A stretch of DNA of 64,000 nucleotides, taken from Halocaridina rubra. Taxonomy: Eukaryota > Arthropoda > Malacostraca > Decapoda > Atyidae. Below the pieces are notes generated by a model. That model had not been told where the DNA came from. It made no database searches and worked only from the letters and a program-made list of their open reading frames with translations. Location of the stretch: contig JAXCGZ010000107.1 in the NCBI GenBank assembly GCA_037179515.1, positions 61,001 through 125,000 on the forward strand. The letters run 5' to 3'. Both the position numbers and the translations under genes were made by a program. Below, piece by piece: positions 58,701 through 64,000 of this stretch (its first letter is position 1; the number at the start of each line of letters is the position of its first letter).

Positions 58701-59070
58701 AAGATTGCCAAGAAGGGTTTATCTTCAGCTAATTGTGAGTTACATATCCGATGATATGCAGGATGCTTTATGTCAGATTCTGAGGACGTTCTCTTGGTTT
58801 AAGCCATTTTCATTTGTTTTTACCCACACACAACTCTCCGAAGAAACGGCTAAGATTCAAGACCTACTCACAAAGACAATGAAAGACGTTTTGGTTCACT
58901 TAAAAGAAGTCGAGCTGATTGTCGATGCGTATGCTGAAAGTATGCTAGATGCTTATGAAAAAATGGCTGACCATATAGCGGGAGATATTCCAGTAGCTTT
59001 GACTTTTAATGACTGGGCAGACAGCGATAATGTGTGTCTAATATTCAAAGGCGACAAGAAAACAACATAA
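41217..59070 (+). CDS. HEPN-NACHT STAND/NLR-like protein (two-exon gene model)
   Basis: Exons 41217-41573 and 55870-59070 join in phase 0 over a 14,296-bp intron to give about 1,185 residues. Domains: 1-95 Ser/Asn/Thr-rich, probably disordered; about 98-245 DZIP3-type HEPN (YFIMLRPTGPVATVLAK from exon 1, then VCMVLYPGGADSV from exon 2) with RNFLAH at 213-218; about 370-690 NACHT with Walker A GIAGIGKS (375-382), Walker B VIFIVDGVDEA (451-461), TCRPEF (484-489) and a FFHKAFQEYLSA winged-helix-like block (678-689); 690-1185 unrecognised. NACHT proteins are nucleotide-driven oligomerising sensors, and HEPN domains with Rx4-6H are often RNases. A role as cytosolic immune sensor is inferred. The two-exon join rests on phase, splice consensus and HEPN continuity. 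Confidence 0.8.
42650..43006 (+). mobile_element. Tigger-derived MITE (357 bp)
   Basis: It has the same TIRs as the 35.5-kb Tigger (CAGTGATCCCCCGCTGTATT and GGGGGGATTACTG). Its body is the outer ~65 bp of the left end joined to ~275 bp of the right end, with the transposase deleted. TA flanks both sides (42648-49 and 43007-08), and removing one TA restores the LINE reading ...TTTGAAGTA/TTGAATTTC. Confidence 0.92.
43135..45758. mobile_element. Tigger-like/mariner-type element with GGGGGTCCC TIRs
   Basis: The left end CAGGGGGTCCCCGATTTAC and the right end on the minus strand CAGGGGGTCCCTGGTTCATG are inverted repeats at a TA site in the LINE. Without the inner insertion the element is about 1.26 kb and has no readable transposase. 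A ~110-bp direct repeat (AATCTAATTCCTTCAAATA) occurs at about 43,710 and 45,510. Confidence 0.8.
43804..45170 (+). mobile_element. Second Tigger element, internally deleted, nested
   Basis: TIRs are CAGTCGAACCTCCACATACG and, at the other end on the minus strand, CAGTGGAACCTCTTGTCACG, flanked by TA at 43802-03 and 45171-72. The ORF from ATG 44075 encodes the DNA-binding half only: MKEIISKHENSVSVSDLIKQ, LLLIWIKGKELAGDSVSEAI, ASRGWFENL. It then jumps to a C-terminal tail (FIERHHPNKTVINRA-like). The whole DDE catalytic region is missing. Confidence 0.87.
46944..49377 (-). mobile_element. CR1-like LINE (copy d), longest copy: endonuclease end plus RT
   Basis: A 2.4-kb copy. The 575-residue ORF at 47644-49371 starts MGDFNHKDIDW (C-terminal part of the AP endonuclease), LLDLVFTDNVLDIEKIEYVS, GKSDQCVLLMEY (Gln where the catalytic SDH His is normal), then [74 protein letters not shown] and FADDAKIVKKV. 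A frameshift near 47,660 passes to a 159-residue frame and then an 80-residue frame. It is 5'-truncated at the next LINE's 3' end. Confidence 0.95.
49378..50055 (-). mobile_element. CR1-like LINE fragment (copy e), tandem unit
   Basis: The 3' end is at 49,378. There are internal deletions near 49,740 (about 110 bp) and 49,970 (about 410 bp, at a CCAAGA microhomology). The 5' end is near a CAAATGCCTTCTG motif, directly followed by (GT)n. Confidence 0.85.
50058..50104. repeat. (GT)n at LINE-LINE junction
   Basis: About 23 GT units between the 5' end of copy e and the 3' end of copy f. Confidence 0.97.
50105..51186 (-). mobile_element. CR1-like LINE fragment (copy f)
   Basis: 3' end at 50,105. 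It contains [52 protein letters not shown] and NPHLKKHIAKLEKVQRHAR. Small indels break the C-terminus. The 5' truncation is at a CATTGCTTGCAGC motif, slightly short of the others. A short (GT)n follows. Confidence 0.9.
51212..52595 (-). mobile_element. CR1-like LINE fragment (copy g) with SINE-B insertion
   Basis: 3' end at about 51,212. LINE text is interrupted at 51,290-51,568 by a SINE-B, then continues (MDKEVFRNMCVTYVRPKLEC, ARRPNLGYSIAGAELSETEN) to a 5' breakpoint at about 52,595 inside the same CAAATGCCTT motif used by e and h. Confidence 0.88.
51290..51568 (-). repeat. SINE family B copy, inserted in a LINE
   Basis: A T-run then ATGATTGTGGAACCAGGAC, AAAATTACCCTCATCAGGCC and GGACACGAAGAAAACATAAA blocks. 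The flanks TTGCACTT and CTGCAATT look like a decayed target-site duplication, and the LINE text rejoins (TGCACTT/AGTGATACTT) if the insert is removed. Confidence 0.8.
52614..53695 (-). mobile_element. CR1-like LINE fragment (copy h), tandem unit
   Basis: 3' end at about 52,614. RT C-terminal text is HMDKEMFRNIYVTYVRAKLE and STRRPNLGYSIAEAELQEIE. The 5' breakpoint is at about 53,695, at the same place as copies e and g. Its closest relative by eye is copy g. Confidence 0.88.
53709..55402 (-). mobile_element. CR1-like LINE (copy i), longer
   Basis: 3' end at about 53,709. RT is readable as [72 protein letters not shown] and [17 protein letters not shown], then upstream EDICEELNKEFQSVFTVENT. 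Several frameshifts break it. The 5' end is at about 55,402 and the adjacent 470 bp before HEPN-NACHT exon 2 is unique. Confidence 0.9.
55676..55750. repeat. (TA)n microsatellite
   Basis: A ~75-bp TA run about 120 bp upstream of the HEPN-NACHT exon 2 acceptor. Confidence 0.97.
55870..59070 (+). CDS. HEPN-NACHT gene exon 2 (most of the protein)
   Basis: A strong acceptor (TTTCTTTTTCTTTTCTCAAAG ending 55869, by its pyrimidine tract) opens a 3,201-nt uninterrupted frame ending TAA at 59068-59070. An internal ATG at 55876 could start a shorter 1,064-residue form lacking the first HEPN helix. Visible motifs by genome position are HEPN R (56149-56151) and H (56164-56166), the Walker A Lys codon at 56653, and Walker B near 56866-56895. 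The large intronless exon, with no LINE or SINE inside, contrasts with the repeat-filled surroundings. Confidence 0.92.
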   Translation, partial: VCMVLYPGGADSVKDYCLNTLGLSNADYRKLFTSLEIQKLDAKIGWDTLDITFLYKLLQRVCGLASPSDKKWANPALQDTDTIEHSLYLIKVERNFLAHEAVVLSNLALEERAQHLKKLLMNVLQGTSVRTHEDYSQDIVTLNSKIDEILSTTSRLSLHVYQKELEKLRSEIVNKVIRESKQELCEYYADLWSSTMIGWSQNYILQSDEEISVPNIEHVFTNITIKDKNGDKVNLCDMFNHRFSDGPLPRLLIIEGIAGIGKSFLCRYIVHEWVLQDSSAEWLLDVEILIFIQCHSMNSDSLREFLCEELLPKTCSCLRHEDIIPALRKCNVIFIVDGVDEAGPRAKIILKEINTKFPSSRILATCRPEFTDVAKTLLTKKENLVVFYAKGFTESQRSEYLRKVLSALQKIDVCDLPETLNDKIKELDQHLVSLLSLPLTVMMVILLYLEDSESLSRSTTVTHIYKKTIDMRLKQVAERIQRKPMESRHINLIEHLCKKWFEILCEVAWETLMLNTQILDEKCTLVLMDKAMENNIDPIDVMSSFLKCKMFGNKYVWEFFHKAFQEYLSASYVSSSNKDIFEELYKPFEAVGNTTFQMERVPKYLPSRRLSLSRILNYLKSICCCKAFSRRERTRAAHYSRRVCGMPIKRGMPVNLPLYYDVSGTGSRAMKNSQNVEHFLCSYSFSMDSIGTEWSSSTERSRDKAVIELNSIVSPHVESCMDDESPYEMQDDLSEKTVALQNTLLFLGAMEVSKIDMDESKMKDITKRFSKSIIIDKWLKWATFIRECAENPIVCQLVQQYLNGNDIESWIKNQKAYEHLEDVEYLLKKTRFEPKKIELWFLEENLFPKNLQSLLSTIRELLPLLTSNVETIPRHSKALQYALDILDTLDFINLCIKGNVKQEHMEDFVSLMKFLNDRDAEVKLEILIDDKHDLAALLHCCINGRLPRRVYLQLIVSYISDDMQDALCQILRTFSWFKPFSFVFTHTQLSEETAKIQDLLTKTMKDVLVHLKEVELIVDAYAESMLDAYEKMADHIAGDIPVALTFNDWADSDNVCLIFKGDKKTT

Positions 59071-59617
59071 TTTTTAAAGATATTTGCAGGCACCCATTTT
59101 TTTCAGATATGATCAAACTAGAAGTGCAAAAAATAAGAACGTACGTTTTGTGGATCTCCAAAATTGAAGAATTGTCCATGTGTCTTGCAAGATAAAAATG
59201 CAAATATAAAGTGGTGTACTACCTCTTCGAAGAGAAACTTCATTAGTGACTGAAATAGAAGCCAATTTTACATTTGTAGTAGCAATAAGCAAAGACATAC
59301 ATTTTAACTTAAGCATATACTATGTGGGACCCTTTCCTAAGATTTCAAGGATTCGAAAACAAATATTTTTGAAAGCTTAAACACTGATAGGTAGAGAAAT
59401 ATAAAAATTGGTATGAGGGATCACATTTGTTAATGATAAGGTGTACATACAACTTACATCATAGCTGCAGTAAATTAATGCTTGGTATTTAAAACTGGTT
59501 ACCATGCATTTCTGTTTTGTGACAAGGGAATCTTTTCATTGGGGCTCATTTCTACTTCTCATGCTGTTGTCTTCATCGTCATTTTGTCTTTGTTTACAAA
59601 CAGTTTGTTGCGATTTG

Positions 59618-59805
59618 CTATAGTGATTGGGTGGTAATGAACACGGCTTTGATTCCTCTGGTCATTGGTTCGAGACCTGCTACGGTTTGAGGTTAGAAAG
59701 GGCATTTCTTCAGGGTAACAGTTGCATTGCCAAAACCAAAGCCCTTCGAAAGAAGGGTCCGTCATAGCCCTTACTAGAAAAGGGAGTCAATGACGTAAAA
59801 CCAGA
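59618..59805 (+). repeat. SINE-C-like tRNA-derived repeat
   Basis: Box B-like GGTTCGAGACC, then GGGCATTTCTTCAGGG, CCAAAGCCCTTCGAAAGAAG and AGGGAGTCAATGACGTAAAA. The 3' half recurs at 31,455-31,550. It lies in the putative 3' UTR or flank of the HEPN-NACHT gene. Confidence 0.7.
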
Positions 59806-59875
59806 TCAAACTTAAACGCCTCTTCAACCGTGATATCTGTTATTAATATGTACATCTGTGGTGTCCATAATGCTA

Positions 59876-59881
59876 AATAAA
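59876..59881 (+). promoter_or_regulatory. Candidate polyadenylation signal, HEPN-NACHT gene
   Basis: This AATAAA lies about 800 nt after the stop and just downstream of a SINE. No closer canonical signal was seen. Confidence 0.35.
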
Positions 59882-60205
59882 AAATTTATAACCATGATTC
59901 TCATTTTCATTATATAGACATTGCTATCTTTTCCGAGCAGATGTCGTCATATTTCTGCATTAGATTATCTTTTGCAGCCTCAATAATATACCTTTGCTTT
60001 TATGTGTAAAACCATGCAGCTAACTGCTGCTAAGAATTTGAATAAAAATTATAAATTATTCTTCATTATTTTTTACCTAATTTTATAGGATATTGACTGT
60101 GATGTAATTAGCTTAAAGTACAAGAGCATTACAAAATAAAACATCTTGGTACATCTTGAATTACTGCAGCTACTTCGCCTCTCGGTCAACCCCCTTACAA
60201 GGGGA

Positions 60206-60443
60206 ATTGGTCCGATTTCTTAAACACTGTAAGCCTAGGATACCATATTGTTTGTTAGATAGTCACACACAAATGGATTTTATAAATGCATCTGACGCGA
60301 TTCTGTGTATGGATAGGATCCCACGTGGGATTCCTAGCCATACACAGAACCGCATCAGATGTGTTTATGAAATCTATTTGTGTGTCTAGCTAACTAACAA
60401 TATGGTATCCTACGTTTACACTGTTTAAGAAATCGGGCCAATG
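60206..60443. repeat. Near-perfect 238-bp hairpin (foldback MITE)
   Basis: Arms 60206-60324 and 60325-60443 are reverse complements at roughly 85-90% identity by eye, with no spacer. The centre is GGATCCCACGTGGGATTCC. The outer ends read ATTGGTCCGATTTC and GAAATCGGGCCAAT. It may be a foldback MITE. If transcribed, it would form a long hairpin RNA. Confidence 0.88.
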
Positions 60444-60591
60444 TACACAGATAAATTTAACTTCGTGCCTATTACACAAAGAATATATCATATTCCACGT
60501 CCTACCTCAAAGGCAACGAAAATAGTATAAATAGCAATACCTATTAACTCTTGCATAGCCAAAGTATTGTTATAAATATATCTACGCTTTA

Positions 60592-60715
60592 TGCGTCACT
60601 CAGTCACCATTATGGGGGTGGACACAGACAATTTGGAATTAGGAAATTAAGGCTGGATGCCCTTCCTTATACCCGGCGGTGTGTCCGATCACGGTCTGTC
60701 ACCTCCCGAGTTGAG
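60592..60715 (-). repeat. SINE-A copy, minus
   Basis: Seen on + as CCATTATGGGGGTGGACACA, AAGGCTGGATGCCCTTCC and CGGTCTGTCACCTCCCGAGT. Confidence 0.8.
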
Positions 60716-60985
60716 TGCACTAGTCATCATATTCTTGTTATGAATAATGTTGTTACATCAATAACTAAAAATTGTTTATAAAGATAATACTGAAAGAATT
60801 CTATGCAAGTCTATGTTACTATTACGATAATATAATAAAACTTGGATTTGTAGATCAGTCTTATATGATGCTTTGTAAATCTATGTTACTGATACAATAA
60901 TATAAATAAAAAAACTTACATTTATAAATCGATCTCTTATGATGCTTTGCATAGATGTGGAAATGATAAAAGTAAATACACAACC

Positions 60986-60987
<2 letters not shown>

Positions 60988-61070
<83 letters not shown>
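60988..61070. repeat. (AT)n microsatellite
   Basis: An ~83-bp AT run. Confidence 0.97.
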
Positions 61071-61075
<5 letters not shown>

Positions 61076-61397
61076 TAGTTTATAAATTGTCCTATTCATT
61101 ATATATCTGGGAAAAAATGATAATGATATAAAAACACAACCTTCTACCTCCTAAAAAAAATAAAATGGAATAACAGCATTTTTGTTTTTACTTAATGTTA
61201 CGAAACACCTCCACTCCTAGATCACACCTTATCACGAATCAACGAGAAAGTTAAGAAATTGAGGTTCAAAGATCAAACCAAGTATGTTCTGAGCAATGTT
61301 TTCTTTAGTTTGGATCGGGTTAAGCTTATACCACAAGAACATTAAATAACCCAAGATACTGTAAGGTTAAGTTAATACCAAACTTAACCTAACCTTA

Positions 61398-61595
61398 GCT
61401 AACATAGCCTAACAGCTTACGGGGTTATTTAATGTTTAAGAGTTGCTAGTCTTTATAGAATCCTTTAGTTTTAACATTGTGATGCATTCTTAACCTTAGC
61501 TAAGATAACATAACAGCTTGCGGGGCTATTTAATGTTTAAGAGTTGCTAGTCTTTATCGGATCCTTTAGTTTTAACACTGTGAAGCATTAACCAG
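61398..61595. repeat. ~100-bp direct repeat x 2
   Basis: Two copies run about 61,398-61,494 and 61,497-61,595. They share AACAGCTTACGGGG (or TTGCGGGG), TATTTAATGTTTAAGAGTTG and CTAGTCTTTAT, and each ends near GATGCATT or GAAGCATT. Confidence 0.8.
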
Positions 61596-61599
61596 GTCA

Positions 61600-62165
61600 C
61601 CCACAGAGCGGTCTCAAGGATATCTCTGAGCGGCTCCCAGAAACATTGAGAACCCGATGTCTCACTGGACGATGCCCCTGGTGTCATTTGGGGGTGGGGG
61701 TTAAATACGTCCAACTTTGGCACTCTACTTCCTTTCGCACAGATTGAGTATTGGATTTCCTGGCACCGTTTAGATACAGACAATATTTTCATGGTTTCTA
61801 TAAACACTTGCAGGGTATATTTTTCATTAAATTTCAGTCATGATTTTTATTATATATATAAAAAAAAGTTCATAAAATTATTGAGATTTGTTTCTGCAGT
61901 TGCTAATTGTAGCCAGTTTAGAAGCTAACAAAGTCTAGACTCGGTATGTCTTTTTTATTTTTTTTATTTATTTTTTTTTAAACAAGTTAAAATTTAAAGG
62001 AGATTCCTGATTGGCATCAACTTTCCTTCTTTCTCCAATCGAATGGGCCTCGTAAGGTTTCCTATATCGCAATGTGGTGGAGGTAGAGTCAAAGAGTACT
62101 GAAAGATCTTTCTGTATACATACTACAGGTAAATTTAAAATTGTGATGAATGAAAAGAAAAAAAT
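61600..62165. other. Intergenic, nothing recognised
   Basis: No supported gene or repeat family in this stretch. Confidence 0.5.
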
Positions 62166-62169
62166 ATAT

Positions 62170-62335
62170 TGCACTAATACAGCTGAAGATCTTTTGGCCT
62201 TGAATTGACTGTCCTGGACAGCTGGATGTTAAGTCATTCTCCTTCTCTCTTTCTCTTTGTTTTAAGTTTTCTTCATGCTCAGGTCCGATGACGGCAATTT
62301 GTTATGCCCGTGCTGGTTTCACTCATAAAAAAAAA
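62170..62335 (+). repeat. SINE family B copy
   Basis: CTGTCCTGGACAGCTGGATG, AGTTTTCTTCATGCTCAGG, TCCGATGACGGCAATTTG and TGCTGGTTTCACTCAT, with a 3' A-run at 62,325-62,337. This is the best-preserved tail of the family. Confidence 0.75.
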
Positions 62336-62559
62336 AAATCCATCCTAGCATGTGGACGGCGCACATGGAGCAAATGGTAAGGTAGTCGCTGGAGACGAGG
62401 AGCAACTGGTCTATTGATTACACAAAGTGTGCTAAACGTGCAACAGATGGCACAGGTGTGTCAAAACTGAAACCAAGATAACACTACTTTTTTCCCATTA
62501 TTTGTAAGTACAAATTTAAGACCTCATAGAGAATTGGAACCTGAAATTTTATAGGTTCC

Positions 62560-62800
62560 ATTTCTTCAATTGGAGTAAAGTTGGGATCCGTCATCTGTTA
62601 ATTGCCATTGAAAAAGCCCAAGCTGAAAGTCTAACCTAACCTAACCTGCTTTGTGTTTATAAATCCCTTATGTAGTTTATATTCTCCTTTATAATTTAAT
62701 ATATTCTGTATTCTTCAATTGGGTTAAAGTTCAGGTTTGTGATCTTCAGTTGGTGGCAGTCAATGAGTCTGGTCCTAATTCTTTATAAGCTCCTATATTT
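62560..62800. repeat. Dispersed repeat with CCTAA motifs
   Basis: TCTAACCTAACCTAACCTGC near 62,633-62,650, and two related AATTGG..TAAAGTT blocks near 62,570 and 62,718. Similar blocks recur at 63,350-63,460. Confidence 0.5.
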
Positions 62801-63099
62801 GCTTAAGTGAATATTCTCTTATAAAAACACTAATGTCTGTAAAACCATTTACTAGATAACTAAATATGGTACTGTGTGGAGATTTGTACCTAGCGGATTG
62901 GTCGGTGCAGCGACTGCATCTTCCCACTTACCTCCAAACTCTGGAACTCTCTTCCTCCTTCTGTCATTCCTAATTTATATAGCCTATCTTCCTTCAAAAA
63001 GCTGATCTATCGTCGTCTCAGGGTCTAATCCTGACATATCTCTAAATCCTCAGTACTTTGAATGTTCTTTTAGTCTGGCCTTTTCCTTTGTGTATCATT

Positions 63100-63225
63100 A
63101 CCTCATCTCTGCCTTGTCCATGACCTCTTTCTTTTCTTTTGTCTTCATGTTTCCTTCATGCCTGGATCTTTAAAGATGAGGGCAATTTTCTTGCCTGTCC
63201 CGGTGTCAAACTCATAAAAATGCAA
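63100..63225 (+). repeat. SINE family B copy
   Basis: CATGCCTGGATC, GATGAGGGCAATTTTCTTGC, CTGTCCCGGTGTCAAACTC and ATAAAAATGCAAG correspond to the family's 3' half. Confidence 0.7.
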
Positions 63226-63239
63226 GTATATAAAGAAAT

Positions 63240-63500
63240 ATAGGATGTGGTAGAGATGGGGAACCCCAGGCTGCTTTAGGGCTATTAATATTCTCAAGGC
63301 AAGTCACCTACAGTATCTTATCCTATATTTATAGCTCCTAATTCTAATGTTGGGGTCCGTACTCTTCAGTTGGTTCTGTTGATAAAGGCAAACCTGATAT
63401 TCTAATCTAATGTCTAAGTTAACCTAACTTAACCTAACCAGACTTGACAATTTACGGGGTAAGTTAACTTTATATGAGGTTCTGGGGATTACTCATTTTT
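63240..63500. repeat. Dispersed repeat related to 13.33-13.48 kb
   Basis: The order of blocks (GGGCTATTAATATTCTCAAG, GTCACCTACAG, AACCTAACTTAACCTAACC, TGACAATTTACGGGG, TTTATATGAGGTTCTGGGG) parallels 13,345-13,470. Confidence 0.5.
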
Positions 63501-63557
63501 ACATGATCCAAAATAAGCTATTCACTGCAGTCGATACTATCAGATATCCTTCATGAC

Positions 63558-63763
63558 AGGGGTTCCCAACCTGGGGTGCTCGCATGGGAGATATCATATT
63601 TAAATATGAATCATATTCACATTTGAATCATATTAAAAAATGAATATGACTCCATCATATTCAAATATAATAATAGTTTTATAGGGGGCGCCAATATTAA
63701 TCAAATTTAATCAAATATTTCATAGGTGGGTGTGGAGCATAGAAAAGGCTGAGAACCACTGCT
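63558..63763. mobile_element. hAT-type MITE
   Basis: CAGGGGTTCCCAACCTGGGG at the left and GAGAACCACTG at the right are hAT-type terminal repeats. The interior is AT-rich with GAATCATATT repeats. Flanks CTTCATGA and CTTTAAGA could be a decayed 8-bp target duplication. Confidence 0.75.
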
Positions 63764-63882
63764 TTAAGAGGGAAATAAACACGTGATTATCAGTACTTTT
63801 TCCATTAAAGCACATAGCAGAAATGACATCATAATAGTCAAGCGGGGAAATATAAACAATGAAGGACTAGTATACTAGCTTA

Positions 63883-64000
<118 letters not shown>

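Overview
This is eukaryotic, repeat-rich DNA, most likely from an arthropod and, by its repeat landscape, a decapod crustacean. The evidence is long (TA)n, (CT)n and (AAT)n runs, several tRNA-derived SINE families, CR1-like and RTE-like LINEs, Tigger/pogo elements, and short CCTAA-type (arthropod telomere-like) motifs. The species cannot be named from the sequence alone. Two host protein-coding genes can be supported, both on the + strand.

Gene 1 (about 640-22,300) is the 3' part of MED25, the activator-binding subunit of the Mediator complex. Twelve exons with matching splice phases encode about 606 C-terminal residues: a Pro/Gly-rich linker, the complete ACID (PTOV-like) domain, an LxxLL motif and a Gln-rich tail. 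The VWA domain that tethers MED25 to Mediator lies upstream of the window. The 3' UTR opens with an 18-copy, 38-bp minisatellite whose first unit contains the stop codon. The introns hold a 271-bp tRNA-like tandem array (about 1.0-3.6 kb), an RTE-like LINE (4.4-5.7 kb), two CR1-like LINE fragments in opposite orientation (7.1-8.4 and 18.0-18.7 kb), an RTE remnant and a Tigger remnant.

The middle (22-41 kb) has no recognised host gene. It holds LINE remnants, a 44-bp minisatellite, a second tRNA-like array (272-bp unit) with an internal orientation switch, SINEs, and a 3.75-kb Tigger DNA transposon with TIRs and a TA target duplication. That transposon's transposase is broken by two single-base deletions.

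Gene 2 (41,217-59,070) is proposed here as one two-exon gene. A 119-codon first exon joins, in phase 0, across a 14.3-kb intron to a 3.2-kb exon. The product is a STAND/NLR-like protein of about 1,185 residues: a disordered N-terminus, a DZIP3-type HEPN domain with an RNase-like Rx4H motif, a NACHT ATPase, and a long unrecognised C-terminus. This is the most interesting host feature and a candidate innate-immune sensor with an RNA-cleaving effector. Its intron is almost entirely CR1-like LINE copies, some apparently amplified as tandem units of about 1.1 kb, with DNA transposons nested inside them.

The right end (59-64 kb) has SINEs, a 238-bp near-perfect hairpin, a hAT-type MITE, short CCTAA motifs and a terminal (CT)n run cut by the window edge. 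Exon boundaries were read from splice consensus and reading phase without transcript data. Family assignments come from recognising conserved motifs, not from a database search.
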